64,000 bases of DNA from Lasioglossum baleicum (lineage: Eukaryota > Arthropoda > Insecta > Hymenoptera > Halictidae), in assembly GCF_051020765.1 (NCBI RefSeq), contig NC_134936.1, positions 1,611,045 to 1,675,044 on the forward strand. The letters run 5' to 3'. This document shows positions 42,355-55,216 of this stretch, one piece after another. Each line of letters opens with the position of its first letter. Positions within the stretch are counted from its first letter, which is position 1. The translations under genes and the position numbers were made by a program. The notes beneath the pieces were generated by a model. It did not search any database, was not told where the DNA came from, and saw only the letters and a program-made list of their open reading frames with translations.

Positions 42355-42884
42355 TCGAAATGAAGGACGAGATAGCTAGTGACTGGATTTCCAAGCCGAT
42401 AGAATCTACCCCGGATCCAAACGCAATGGCGCCATCCGCCTGTCTGGACATCGTAACGCCAGGACAGATGCGACCCTTCGCTCAAAGCATTATATTAATA
42501 AAAATCGGCGGAAACGCCTGGCGTTTTACACGGTCACTGTACTCGTCAAAATTAACTAACAATCAAATCTACTAATAAAAAGGACAGTTGTTTGTTTACT
42601 CACTATAGTATACTTGTTGGGGGAAGAGAAAGCTGCGTTAGAGACCTGAAATCAGAAAAGGAAACAAGATATTAAAAAATCTATTCGTACAATTTCATCG
42701 GAATATAATGTGTGAATTGAAATAAGAATAGCAAAGGGGTGGAAAGTTATCAATATAATATAGTATGGAAAATTTATTCAACTTGTGTAATATGAAAAAA
42801 TTCAGCTTGTGCAACCTGTACAATTTTTCATTCATTTAAAAGAAAATGATCGATAATAAAGATTAATTGTAAAGATAAACTTGG

Positions 42885-43250
42885 TACTTACATTCTCTCC
42901 CCCTTGAAGCAAGCACGACACGTTACTCTCGATCTCTGCTATCGATGTCGTCTTTGGTCGTCAAGGTAGGCAGCAATAGGTATCCAGACCAACAGGCTCA
43001 AAATATGTATTTTATACCCTTACGGCTCTGTAACAGAAAGAATAAATTCAATTAATCTCGATAGGAAATAAATAATTACAGTTAAATATTTATTAATTGT
43101 TATTATTTATTAATTGTACTTAAGCTCACGTCCTCTCCTGCTTGAAGAAAGCACCGATCGAGTAGCATCGAGTAGTATTATCCTTGGATTCTTCTCCCTC
43201 GGAATCTGTAACAGAAAGAACAAACTGCGATTAATATCAATTCACAAACA
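42885..43250 (+). repeat. Diverged tandem duplication, about 180-bp unit
   Basis: CTCTGTAACAGAAAGAATAAATTCAATTAATCTCGAT near 43026 and CTGTAACAGAAAGAACAAACTGCGATTAATATC near 43206, each preceded by CTTGAAG-AAGCAC and TCGA-rich sequence. Function unknown. 43251-43676 has no recognised feature. Confidence 0.6.
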
Positions 43251-43676
43251 GTCAGAAACTAAATCAGAATTAATCAGATCCAAATCAACACGTGAAATCA
43301 GCTTCAGCAAGTGTTATAATAATGGATCTTAGTCCAATACTTGGCAAGAACACGTATCAGATCCAGATCAACTAAATCCGAATTAATAATAAATAAATAA
43401 TTCAATTTGAATAGAAAATCAAAATTAATTTGAACGGAAATTACATAAACTTGCTTTCTATCGCGAGACGCGAATTCAAATACACCCAGACAACCAACTG
43501 CTCCGTTCTGCAGCTGTACTGCGCCGCAGCTATGTCGCGTTTTGGATCCCTGCTGCCGCGCCACTGCACGGAGAACGGGGCTCGATTTTGCCTCGCCGTA
43601 AGAGGGCAACACGGTCGCGCCAGGTCGCATTAATGTAGGACGTGCTATGTGGTAGATGTCGCTAAAGTAAATGTCT

Positions 43677-43984
43677 TGTAGGTATATTCCCTAGGTGACC
43701 AATAGGGAATGCGGCCTACTCCGCTCGAACCGGAGGAGTTGAAATGAAAATTCACTGCTACTCCAATACTGCTGAGATATATACTTTATTCACGCTAACG
43801 CGGCCGAACACGTGTGTATCGTACAACGGTCAGGTAAGGAAGAAGGAGTCTAGGCGGAAGTACACCTAGGCACACATAGACACATGATGTCTAGAGGGGC
43901 GACTCGCTGTCGCAGCGCGCATGCTGCGATTGCCCGGCGGCACTAGCGCCGTGGCCAAGCGCGGAACTACATGTTGCCCCTACA
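43677..43984 (-). repeat. 3' LTR of the Gypsy element
   Basis: 308 bp. In element sense TGTAGGGGCAACATG...TACCTACA. The purine-rich tract GGGGGGGAG (complement of 43987-43995) lies just upstream in element sense. Confidence 0.95.
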
Positions 43985-44101
43985 CACTCCCCCCCAAGAG
44001 AGCGGCAGCAATACAAAAATTTCGCTTTGAAAAATACAGACATTATACAGAAATTCTTAAATGCTACTTAAATCTACGCGCAACGTTTACAAAAACTTAT
44101 C

Positions 44102-47100
44102 TTAATTTGCGGAGTTCACGAAGGTGACCCTACGACGCGAGTATGTGCGTAACGGCACGTTCGGAATAGGTTGAACGGCAACCTGATCTTGATTTTCGAC
44201 TTGCTCGTTGACGGTGTGCGCTGGTTTTAAATGTTCGATAGATACATTACGCGGCGAGCCATTCACTTCGATTTTATATACGCGATCAGAAACGCGCTGG
44301 AGTACACGGTGTGGTCCGGTGTAAGGCCGTTCTAACGGCGTGCGCACGGAGTTTACTAGCATGAACACATGCGAACATGACTGTAAATCTTTATAAACGA
44401 AGGCTTTGACTTTGCGTTTATGTGTCACAGGCACAGGTTTGACGGCACGCATGTGTAGTCGAAATTCTTCCAGGAACGGTTGCGGGTCGGGTTTGAAGTT
44501 ATCTAACAAAAAGAATTCGCCCGGCAAACGCAATGATGTTCCGTATACATAATCGGCGGGAGATGCATTAGTATCGAGGCGGACGTGAGTACGCAATCCT
44601 AACAATACCACGGGCAAAACGCGCGTCCACTGCGGGTCGGCGTGGCACATAACGCTACCTTCAAGACGCGATGCCAACGCTCGATCATGCCATTGCACGC
44701 GGGGTGGTATGCAGTTGTTCGTGTTCTCCGGCAGCCAATCAGAGCTAAAAAAGCGGCAAAGAATTGCGATTCGAATTGGGAACCTTGATCGCTCGTTAGA
44801 CATGCTGGTGCGCCAAAACGGGACACCCAGTTTTCGAAGAAGGCACGGCAGATCGTCTGCGCGGAAGTTTCGCGAAGAGGAATTGCCTCAGCCCAGCGCG
44901 AAAATCTATCGATCACCGTTAGACAGTATTGATAACCTTCGCTCGCCGGCAGCGGGCCGATGATGTCTATGTGGACATGCACGAAGCGTCCGTCGGGCGC
45001 GACGAACTGCGATGGTTGCATCTTAACATGGCGGGAGATTTTCGATTGCTGACAATCCAAACATGACTTGCACTGACGAGCGATGTCGCGGTGCATGTGA
45101 GGCCAGACGTAACGCTGTCGAATGAGTCGATCGGTTACTTTCGCGCTCGGGTGAGCGGAAGAATGAAAGAGCGTGAACACTCGCTCGCGCATGGAAGCGG
45201 GAATGTATGGACGGATGCATTCTTCAGAAACACTGCAATAGACAGGGGAATGCTCTGGACCCCATGTAAGCCTCTTAAGAGCGAGAGAGTGATCAGGCGT
45301 ACGAAGAATTTCCCTGAGTTCGGGGTCGTTTTCCTGTTCGCTAGACAGCTCGTTTATATCAAATTGTGTCGGCAGCCGTATAGCCTCGGTACGCGAGAGA
45401 GAATCGGCGACGACGTTATCACTGCCCGGCAGGTAATGGATGTTAGACGTGAATTGTGCTATGTAGCACAATTGTCTCGTCTGACGAGGAGAAGCGCGCT
45501 CTGAGTTCTGCGCGAATGCGTAGATAAGCGGTTTATGATCTGAATAGATCTTAAATTCACGGCCTTCCAAAAAATGGCGGAAATGGCGCACGGCCTCGTA
45601 TATCGCGGTGAGTTCGCGATCATACGTGCTATATTTGCATTGGGCCGGGGAGAATTTTCGCGAAAAGAATGCGAGTGGTCTCCAAGTTTTGTTACACAGC
45701 TGCTCAAGAACGGCTCCCATGGCCACGTCGGATGCATCGGAGACTAGACGTACAGTGGCCTTATCGTTGGGATGCGTAATGAGGGCAGCGTTTGCAAGAT
45801 CATCTTTGCATTTCGCGAAAGCCGCTTCGGTTTCGGGCGACCAAACGATGGGTCGTTTGTCCCGTTTTCGCGCATCGTGCATGTACGCGTTTAACGGGGC
45901 TTGAGTGGCGGCAGCATGAGGAATGCAACGCCTATAGAAATTAATCATTCCCAGGAAAGGACGCAAATCGTCGATCGTGCGCGGCTTGGGGAAATTAACA
46001 ATGGCCTCGACTTTCTCAGGAGTGGGTTTGAATCCCTCCGAGTTAACTAAATGCCCGAGAAAGATTAATTCGGACACGCCGAAACGGCATTTGTCGAGGT
46101 TCACGCGCAGATGGAAATCGTGTAGACGCTGTAGAACGGCGGCCAGATGATTCTCATGCTCTTCCGGAGAGGAAGACGCGATAAGAATGTTATCGAGGAA
46201 GGTGAATACAAAATCCAGATCGCCTAGCGCACGGTTAATATAACGTTGAAAGGTTTGGCCTGCATTTCGGAGTCCGAAAGTCATCGCGCAGTATTCAAAA
46301 AGGCCGAAGGGAGTGGTAACGGCTGTTTTTTGAATGTCCTCCGGGGCCACCGGTATCTGATGATATGCCCTATGTAAATCGAGAGCCGAAAATATTGTCC
46401 TGCCATGAAGATTGGCTGGGAAGTCATGCAGGTGAGGCACGGGGTACCGATCGGGAACAGTCACGCTGTTCAAACGGCGGTAATCGCCACATACTCGCCA
46501 ATCACCGGACTTCTTTTTAACTAAATGAATGGGACTGGCCCATGGGCTGCTGGAAGGTCTACAGATACCGGTCTCGACAAGGTGCTTGAATTCAGCTTTG
46601 GCGGCCTTTAACTTGTCGGCAGCTAAACGTCGAGGGCGCTCGGCAACAGGTGGGCCGGTCGTCACAATATGGTGATAGACACCGCGCGACTCGAGAGGGG
46701 TCGGCTGCTCAAGTCCGATGACTTGAGGAAAACGAGCCAAAATATTATAATACTTAGATGATGGTACAAGGACGTTCACGGACGCGGGGGTATGGTTGGC
46801 TATACCGGCAACAACACACATACCAGTCGTGGAGTCAATAACACGACGTCCCCTAAGGTCGACCGTGAGGCCATAATGCGAGAGCAGGTCGGCTCCTATT
46901 ATGGGATACGGTACCGCTGCTACGCAAAAATTCCACTCGATTGGGCGGCGCAGTCCTAAATCGAGGATCACACGAAGTTCGCCGTATGTATCGATACGGG
47001 TATCGTTCGCGGCAAACAGCTTGAATGAATTAGCGGACGTATGCGATTTCGCGGGCACGGGCAGCAGTGACACGTCAGAACCTGTATCTACTAAAAACAT

Positions 47101-47217
47101 GCGGCCCGTTTTGCGATCGCGTACATGGAGACGTTTCGAGGATGATTGACACTCTCCCACGGTCTCCACGTAGGAGGGTGAATCTAGTTTTCCGACGTTG
47201 GTGGGGTACCGGACCAC
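44102..47217 (-). pseudogene. Gypsy pol: PR, RT, RNase H, integrase, with lesions
   Basis: The main frame is 44599-47217: protease VDTGSDVSLLP, RT region, RNase H (SDASDVAMGAVLEQ), integrase zinc finger (H-x3-H ... C-x2-C) and core with D (HIDIIGPL), D (SDQGSQF) and E (NGMIERWH). Two defects. The RT motif normally YxDD reads FLDN near 46180-46200, replacing the second catalytic Asp with Asn. A 1-nt-type frameshift near 44650 then moves the C-terminal part into the frame 44102-44700, which contains the GPY/F-like module (PYTGPHRVL). Pol is in the -1 frame after gag, overlapping by 34 bp (47184-47217). Confidence 0.93.
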
Positions 47218-48019
47218 GCGCAGGGTTTAATACACCTAAAGGCGCGATCGCCGTATTTCGCGTGCAAACGGCACAATCCAGCCGGGTCACGGCTTCGGGA
47301 ACGTCTCCGAAGTGGGTTATCGGCAGCGCCTCGACTAGCGCTGCGTGCACGTGACCTATGGCGTCCTTCAACCAACGCGAAAAGTTCTGCTACGTCGCGA
47401 GAGAGTTGGTCGACCTGCTCCTGCATGGAGCAAGGTCTCGACTTCCCGGCAGCGACGGCATTCACGGCAGCGGGGTCAATAGTTTCTACGATGGTATCGG
47501 CCAGACTAGCTAGCTCCTGCAAATCGTCGTATTTAGACGCGGCAAGGATCATTGTTCCGGCATCAAATCGAGAAATATTGATCTTAGCACGTTGTCCGGG
47601 CACGACCCGTTGTTGAGGTTCCGCATGGTCGCGAGGGTATGCGACGGCTTCCCGTTAGCCGCGACCTGGCCCTTCAACAATTTTCGGAGTTTCGCTTCTG
47701 CGGAGGTCGAGAAGGTTGAAATTATGCGCTCTTTGATGCGCGTATACGGCGCGACAGGGTCGGGGCACATAATTAAATCGGAAATTGTCGCGGCGGCGTC
47801 CGTATCGAGACCGGCGATAACGGTATCAGCCATCGTGGTCTGGCTCGTGATGCGAGCATTTCTAAACGTCGCCTCGACCTGCCCGAACCAGGTCGTGGGA
47901 TCGTTTTTAAAGAAAACGGGTAATTTCGGCGCGCGATAACTATCTACGCGGTTGGCGGTCGCGGCCTCCAATTGAGCCTCTAAACGCGCGAAACGTTCGT
48001 CCACTGTGGGGGACGACAT
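47184..48019 (-). pseudogene. Gypsy gag, frameshifted
   Basis: ATG at 48019 (MSSPTVDERFARLEAQLE). The first frame (47549-48019) carries the APKLPVFFKNDPTTWFGQVEA capsid signature of arthropod Gypsy gag. The reading shifts near 47553, where one or a few bases appear lost, to the frame 47184-47603 that ends in the Cys/His segment (CRLHAKYG ... CIKPCAW). The gag stop TAG follows GGA AAA C, a possible but non-canonical -1 shift site into pol. Confidence 0.9.
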
Positions 48020-48388
48020 GCTTTCGGCTAATTACAATTCGCGCGACAGCACAACTTTTCACAGAATAAAGTTCACCGCTTTTGGCTTCCACGTGGCGTC
48101 GGCAAGGGCGTCGTCGGTGGTCTCCAATCGGCGGAAAGAATGGCGGCGGTGATGGTATCCACGTGGTGACCGGAACGCCGGTGATGATGGGTTCACAATC
48201 AGCAAGGCTGCAACGTGCAGCGAGCGGCCTGCTCGCCGCCAGGGAACGGTAACGGTTGAATGCAGCGAGCGGTTTGCTCGCCGCCCGGAACGTTCTTCTT
48301 CCTCGGCAGCAACGGATCGGCAGCAGGCGTGATATTCATACCACGAGGCGGTCGCGCCACGTGTTCGCTCCAAGTTCCAAAGTTGACG

Positions 48389-48406
48389 ATCACGTCGGGG
48401 TCACCA
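48389..48406 (-). promoter_or_regulatory. Primer-binding site, tRNA-Trp
   Basis: In element sense TGGTGACCCCGACGTGAT, three bases after the 5' LTR. It is the complement of the metazoan tRNA-Trp 3' end (…ATCACGTCGGGGTCACCA). 48020-48388 is the gag leader with no gene. Confidence 0.88.
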
Positions 48407-48408
48407 AT

Positions 48409-48716
48409 TGTAGGTATATTCCCTAGGTGACCAATAGGGAATGCGGCCTACTCCGCTCGAACCGGAGGAGTTGAAATGAAAATTCACTGCTACTCCAATA
48501 CTGCTGAGATATATACTTTATTCACGCTAACGCGGCCGAACACGTGTGTATCGTACAACGGTCAGGTAAGGAAGAAGGAGTCTAGGCGGAAGTACACCTA
48601 GGCACACATAGACACATGATGTCTAGAGGGGCGACTCGCTGTCGCAGCGCGCATGCTGCGATTGCCCGGCGGCACTAGCGCCGTGGCCAAGCGCGGAACT
48701 ACATGTTGCCCCTACA
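48409..48716 (-). repeat. 5' LTR of the Gypsy element
   Basis: 308 bp, identical by eye to 43677-43984. Confidence 0.95.
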
Positions 48717-48802
48717 GTCTTTTATACAAATGTGTAGCAGCAGCAGTCTTTCTTTTTACTGACAAAATTAATATTTTTATTTAAATTACATACTACATAC
48801 TA

Positions 48803-48986
48803 TCAGGTCGTTCGGAAAGTAATTTCGTTTATCGTGTAGGGATGGCAATGCTTCCGTTTGTCATTACTAGACTGCGAATCTTTCTGCAAAGTAGAAATTG
48901 ACTACATCGATTGAAAGAAATAGAAATCAAATTGAATGTTATTTCTTCAGCAAAGGAGAAAACGAAATGACTTTCCGAACGAGCTA
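48803..48986. repeat. Mariner-type MITE
   Basis: Inverted ends TCGTTCGGAAAGTAATTTCGTTT (48808) and AACGAAATGACTTTCCGAACGA (to 48982), of mariner-like style. Inside is a fragment of the AGACTGCGGA MITE starting near 48872 (TAGACTGCGAATCTTTCTGC). Confidence 0.75.
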
Positions 48987-49315
48987 ATACATTAACATAT
49001 TACAATAGGAGAGCTGCATAAAGTCTAAATAAAATCAATCTCATCATTTTCATACAAAGAAACATTTACCAGTTACTTTTAAGGTTCGGTAGGTGTAGAG
49101 TGTTGAAATTTATAATTTTCGGCTCGAGCGCGTTTCAAGCTACCCGAGTGCATCGGGCTGCCAAGGGGTTTCGAGCTGCCCGGGAGTGTCTCGATCTCGT
49201 CGGGCGGGTTCGGAAAGAATCGGACAAGTTCGGGCGAGCGAGTTTTCGCGCTACTCGAGATTCAATTCTGCGTTTGCACGAACTTGTCCGCTTCTGTCTG
49301 ACGTCTGAACGCGCT

Positions 49316-49615
49316 CGACGAAGTCGAGCCACTCTCGGGCCACCGGGCCACCCGATGGTGTGTCACGGATAGACTGCGGATCTTTATGCAAAATAAAAAA
49401 TGTCAGCGTCGATTACAGGAAATAGAAACTAAATTGAATGTCATCTCTTCCCTTAATGATTTTAATAGAGGAGAAATCATATATTGACATCTTCAATTAA
49501 AAAAATTTTCCAACAACTATCAATTTCATCTACTCAAGTTTGCTATAAATGCATAAAGATCCGCAGTCTATCCGTGACATATCAAGCGGCCCGAGAGTGG
49601 CTCGACTTCGTCGAG
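49316..49615. repeat. Inverted repeat holding a complete AGACTGCGGA MITE
   Basis: Outer arms GACGAAGTCGAGCCACTCTCG (from 49316) and complement (to 49615). The inner MITE at 49370-49570 runs from TAGACTGCGGATCTTTATGC to its exact complement. The immediate flanks GTCACGGA/TCCGTGAC are reverse complements rather than a direct duplication. The frame 49100-49372 to the left is not supported as a gene. Confidence 0.75.
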
Positions 49616-49639
49616 TGATTTGAAAATTACAGTCAAAAC

Positions 49640-50235
49640 GTGTTGGTCGAGGAAGTGTCGACTTCCAGCTCAATAGTAATGACCTGTCATAAATCTCTCT
49701 ATAGAGAACAGCCCCGGGAACGGCACTGAAAGAAATCGAGCCTACCGGGTTGGGTCTGCCTGGGTCTGCCTAGCCCGACCCCAGCCGCGCGCCCGTAGTC
49801 TCAATGTGTTGACTTCGATGGCGCACGCTGCGTAGTATGTGTGACCGCTGTAATAAGTATTTCAATACAGCCGAAAATGCGTGTGAAACGAGTCCTGCCT
49901 CCTCCACTCTGATCCAATCGTCCGCGCATTCGCACCTAGACACTTCACCGTAATCCTGCCTGGGAACCTTCTTCTCAGGCTTACACCAAGTACAATGTCA
50001 CCAGTTCGAATCCATGCGTGTTGGCGTCTTGCCGCCATCTCCTACAATTGCGTAGTATGTATGTAGTGGGCGGTAACGGTATCGTATCCTAACCCACTGC
50101 TGTTCCGCTATCGCTCGTACTTTCGAGGCAGTGTATTGGATCACTTGTTGGACATAGACAAATCTAAAATGTTTTTTCACTACGTGAATGAAATATGTAA
50201 TTTCAGGACAGACGCTGTCGATCCTTACGTCAGAA
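49640..50235 (+). repeat. Dispersed repeat family A, longest copy
   Basis: Contains all blocks shared with 18935-19512, 34500-34830 and 4598-4735. Noncoding. The stretch 50236-50466 has no recognised feature. Confidence 0.7.
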
Positions 50236-50733
50236 AATGTCTGTTCCAGGGTTGTTACCTTTCACTTAAAAAGGCATCGTTGGTCAAGACTGGTTGCTAA
50301 TATTATTCTCGAGGTGTAAATGGGGTTATTTAGTCGTATACAGCGTCCGTTGCCAGCTCCTTGTGACGCCAATTTTTATATCTCCATTTCTTTTGAAGGG
50401 CTCATTTTACAGTGGAAACTCCAAGGAATATAAACATATTTTTTTTCAAAATTTAAATCACTGACGCACAGTGGTCTGGATTGGAAAATCGTGTGCCATT
50501 TTGTTATAACTTTTGAACCAGTAGAGATACTGCAATGAAATTTTCACTAAAAATATTTTAAAAATGGTCATTTTTAACTATAGGTAATTAAATATTTTTG
50601 CATTTGTTAAACAATAATTTTTTATAAATTTTCATTGATATTTTTGATTTAAAAAAAATTTTTTGGAATATAATCGTACATACTATTTTTTATTTTCTAA
50701 ATATGTATTTTTTATATTTATGTTTCACACATG

Positions 50734-51443
50734 TGTTGAAAACTCTAGCTATGGAAGGCGATAAAAGGGAGAGAAGAAAAGGTGTGAGAAGATAAGATTA
50801 ACAGAAACAGAATGTATTTTACCACAATGAACAGTTACACAAAGAACAGAAACGAATAATGAATGATCACGCTCGAAATGACGTACGAGTATCGCGAATC
50901 GAAGCCGAACGTGTATAATTATGAGTGAATATAAACTGTGTGTCAGTGTGACAAGAGCGCAGAGAAATCGTGTACTCGATAGTACGATATTACGATAAGA
51001 GCCGCGAGAGGCTGACGTCGCTCTCTTTTATACTTTGGTGGGCCATCGTTTTCGGAAGGAATAAGGAGAGGGGATTTTGAAATTAAAGGTCGAGGATCGC
51101 AGCAACGTTCGTGAGGGCAATGGCCTGATAACCGGAGCTGCGAGGGAAACAAAGGAATTAGGTAACGGGAGCATTATAAGGAAAAACATAGGAGATGATG
51201 GCCCACGGGACATTATTACGAGTTCAACAACCTTTCGATGCGACGAGGTTTACATAGGCGTTCGATCGCTTGTTGTCGAACGCTGTTGTCGAACACAGCT
51301 GATCGTTGGTGAGGCATAAGAAACGGCCGCGCGAAATAGTTTTTGCCTCACCAGTGTCATGGGTATGAAGCTAATATAAATTTAAAGGTCCCCTGAGATA
51401 TGAAATGACGAGATTCAAAAAACGGACAGGAGTTTTCTGAACA
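50734..51443 (-). repeat. 3' LTR of BEL element 3
   Basis: 710 bp, TG...CA. Differs from the 5' LTR at four positions seen by eye (for example near 50894 and 51198). Short frames inside both LTRs are shadows. Confidence 0.92.
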
Positions 51444-51493
51444 TTCCGCCCGCCTTTGGCTGTCGCCGAATATTACTATTATACAATGCAAAA

Positions 51494-54400
51494 TTAATGT
51501 TCCGATTCCCGATATAGAGGAACGATCTTTGTGATGGGACGTTTGAACTGGCTAGTCGCGGTTCTCACGGTGACGACTCGGATAAGCCCGTCGGTGCCCG
51601 GGTGTACCTCGGTAATACGTGCCAGCGGCCACTTGCAGGGGGGCGTAAGCTCGGACTTGATGAGGACCAACTCCCCAATGGTCAACGATGGCTGCGTGGT
51701 GGTCCATTTTTTGCGCGTCTGGAGCTGGTGTAGGTATTCACTGGACCAGCGGCGCCAGAAGTGCTCGACCCGTTGCTGTTGTTGCTGCCATCGGGAGAGT
51801 CGGTGCATCGGGACGTCCTGCAGCGTTGGCTCAGGGACGGCCAGCAGAGGTCCGCCAACAAGAAAGTGCCCTGGCGTCAGTGGACTGAGGTCTTCCGGGT
51901 CGTTCGTCAGTGCTTGGAGGGGGCGTGAATTTAGGCACGCCTCCACCTGACAGAGGACAGTGGTGAGCTCCTCGTATGTCAGAGTCGCGTCACCCAGGAC
52001 CCGCCGTAAATGGTGTTTGACCGGGCGGACAGCAGCTTCCCACAGTCCACCAAAGTGTGGTGCGCCGGGAGGAATGAATTTCCATCTCACGCCGTCTGCG
52101 GACAGGTGATGGGAGATGGCTGCTGCTTCCTTGGACGAAGCGGTGAACAGGCGTCGCAGCTCCTGGTCTGCTCCGACGAAATTTGTGCCACAGTCACTGG
52201 TCAGTGTGGAGCATAGGCCGCGGCGACTGGAGAACCTGCGGAAGGCAGCTAGGAAGACAGCCATCGAAGACAGGCGATGCATCGGGAGATGCACTTTTTC
52301 ACCAGTCGTCGTCCCTGCGGAATCCAAAAGCGTTGGCGTATGGATGCCAGCGTGAGTTGAACCCCTCCATGCAATGAGCGTCGGTGGTGATGTTCGATGA
52401 CTAGGCAGGTGAGAGGTGAGTCCGGAGCCAGGATAATTGGATGCTGCTCGTCAAAGGATAGCAGCGAATGTTTCAGACGGCCTCCGACGCGGAGGATGCC
52501 GTGGTCATCCAGAAACGGTGCCATTGCCCTGAGTCGATTTGATCGTCCGATCGGGCTGCAGGTCGACAATGCAGCGATGACGTCGGGATGGTCACAGTGC
52601 TGAGCAAGTTTGATGACTCGGGTCTCCGCCTGTCGTAATTGGTCTGGTTGTAGATGCAGACTATGAGCGCCGCGGTGTGCGGTGCATTTTCTCCACCGTA
52701 AACACCAAGCGGTGACTCTCAGTAGCCGATTGGGGGATGAATAGCGCAGGAGAAACGGATGAGCGACAGGGATGCTGAGATGGCAAGATGCTGCGGTGGG
52801 TTTCTCTTCCTCCGTCGTGGTAAGGGCTGGAAGGGCTGTGTCCCACATACAGCGTGGAGTGACCAACCATTCTGGACCGTGCCACCAAAGGCGGTGGCTG
52901 CGCAGCTGGGTTGAAGTTACTCCTCGTGATGCACAGTCCGCTGGGTTATCCTTCGTGCCCACGTGGTGCAGACGAATGTCTGGAACGGTGGTCTGAAATT
53001 CTGATACACGATTGGCCACGTACGTATTCCAGTGGGATGGGGCGCCTCGTAGCCATGCGAGTGCGACGGTGGAGTCTGACCACAAATGCACCTCGTCGAT
53101 TGATATCCGTTGCTCCCGGCGGACATGTGAGCAGTCGTGCGCCCAAGACAGCAGCGCAGAGCTCAAGTCGTGGGAGAGAAACGACCTTCAACGGGGCAGT
53201 CTTCGACTTTGCCGCTAATAGTGCGGCGGAAGCGGTCGTCGTGGAGTCGCCAATTCGGAGATATGCAACTGCAGCGAAAGCCTTTTCGCTGGCGTCCACA
53301 AAAATATGCAATTGCCTTGAAGATTGAGTGTCGGTCACTCCGATCCACCGAGGAATGCGGATGTCAGCTAAGGTGGGCATCTCGGTGGTCAACTCCTTCC
53401 ACTACTCTGCGGCCAACGGGGGGAGCGCATCATCCCAGTCCAATTGTTCTTTCCAGAGCTGTTGCATGAGTATCTTGGCACGAATAATGAACGGTGCCAA
53501 TCAGCCGAGAGGGTCAAATAATTTGGCCACCTGTGAAAGCACCTGTCGTTTCGTAGGTCTGAGAGAGGAAATGGAGGATTTGACTGAGAATGAGAGGTCG
53601 TCAGTGTCGGGATGCCAGGTAAGCCCCAGTGCACTGCAACCTAGTTCGGGGTGCCAAGGGATGGCTGAGGAGGTAGCCAGGAAATCAGGTGGCAAACTGG
53701 AGAGCAGTGCAGGATGGTTGGCGTTCCATTTCTTTAATGTGAATCCGCCTGACCTGCAGATTCCGACAATGTCCTCTTGCACTTTTAACGCCTCATCCAC
53801 GGTATCTGCGCCTGACAGTACGTCATCCACGTAGGTGGCTTCCTGCAGTAGGGATGCGCCGCTGGGAAACCTTGACCCTTCGTCCGTGGCGAGTTGGAGT
53901 AGCGTCCGGATGGCGAGATACGGAGCGCAGGTCAAGCCATACGTGACCGTAGTCAGATGGTGAGAGATGATGGGCTGGTCAGGACTGTCTCTCCAAAGAA
54001 TCCTCTGAAAATCCCAGTCCTCGCGATGTACCTTAATCTGTCGATACATCTTTTCGATGTCGGCGATGAAGGCTACTCTATGTCGCCTCCATCGGAGAAG
54101 GACGTCCATCAGGTCCAGCTGTAGTTTTGGGCCTGCTGAAAGGTTGGCATTCAACGAGGTGCCGGTGGAGGACGTCTTGGACCCATTGAAGACGACCCTC
54201 AATTTCGTGGAAGAGTCGGTGACCTTTATCACCCCATGATGCGGCAGATAAAAGTGAGGGCGAGACGAGATCCAATCCTTCTCCGGTATAGGCTGCATGT
54301 GCCCGAGCTGCCGATACTCCGCCATGAATTGTTTGTAGGCTGTCTGTAGCTGGTGATTCCCGTGGAAGCGTCGCTCGTTGGCCAGTAAGATTTTCCTTGC

Positions 54401-55216
54401 TGCGCCGTGGGTTTCGCCAAGGGCCTGCAATGGATGGTTAAAACAGAGTCTCACCACATACCGGCCATCGTCCTCTCGACTGTGGGTGGTGGCGAACAGC
54501 TTTTCGCACGTTGCTTCTTCGCTGGAGAAGGATTTGTCCAACGCTGGTACCTCCTCCTGTTCCCAGAATCTGCGAACTAGCGATGTCAGATCGTCGATGG
54601 TGCAGGCGTGGCTGAAGGCAGTGGGAGAAGATGAACCAGATCTCGTAGTGGGACCTGACAGGATCCATCCGAAAATGGTCTCCTGGGCGATCGGAGTGCA
54701 GCGATCACCACGGCGAATTCCGTCCAAAAGGATAGTGGGGTACACGTCTGCTCCCAGTAATAATTCGATCGGCTGCTTGGATGTCACGTCAGGGTCAGCC
54801 AGAGTGAGCCCTGATATATGAGGCCAGGTTAGTGACCCTCGATGTCCCGGTGGTCGGTAGGATGTAAGGCGCGGAAGAATGAGCGCCTCCACGGAACGGC
54901 AGACTGACGGCTGGTCCCGGGGTGACATCGTCAGTGTGGCCTTTCCTCGCACCGTTGATGTTGGGGTGTCACCGGCTCCGACGACGACATGCGAGCAGGA
55001 AGACCTCGGGGCTCGCAGTGCCTGCACCAATGCCTCGCTGACCAGCGTTACCTCTGAACATGGGTCTATGAGAGCTCTGACAATGCGGGTCCGACCTTGT
55101 GCCCCCACAGAGATTAGAGCGGTGGCGAGCAGGATAGCACCAGTATCGTTCTGTAGACCCGAGACGTTGGATGTGACCATGCTGTTGACCCTGGTCGAGC
55201 CTGCCCCACGTATGGC
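51494..55216 (-). pseudogene. BEL/Pao pol with nonsense codons, a frameshift and an internal deletion
   Basis: 53501-55216 holds protease (LIDPCSEVTLVSE; the DQG/DSG triad reads DPC) and RT with YVDD. At 53501-53503 a TGA replaces the Trp of the family's FDPLGW motif, and an in-frame TAG follows about 90 bp later (about 53410). The same frame resumes with the RNase H start (52946-53392). A frameshift near 53120 leads to 52249-53166 with WSDST and NPADCASRG, then the integrase zinc finger. Near 52262 the finger joins directly to the region after the first catalytic Asp, so roughly 80 residues including that Asp are deleted. The last frame 51494-52327 keeps the second Asp (TSDCGTNF) and the Glu (HFGGLWEA). 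Confidence 0.92.

Larger units (their letters stand above)
43677..48716 (-). mobile_element. Complete Ty3/Gypsy retrotransposon with identical LTRs
   Basis: 5040 bp. LTRs 43677-43984 and 48409-48716 (308 bp each) show no difference by eye. TG...CA ends; target duplication GTCT at 43673-43676 and 48717-48720. tRNA-Trp primer site and a G-rich tract in the expected places. Order gag, PR, RT, RH, IN; no envelope gene. Despite the young LTRs, gag and integrase each carry a frameshift and the RT active site is changed. Confidence 0.96.

Noticed and set aside
42360..42575. 71-codon frame after 42354
   Set aside because: Different phase from its neighbour, no domain and no clear splice sites; mentioned only with the adjacent frame.
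49100..49372. 90-codon frame
   Set aside because: It runs through a GC-rich repeat with inverted arms; Arg/Ser/Ala-rich low-information translation and no recognisable domain.
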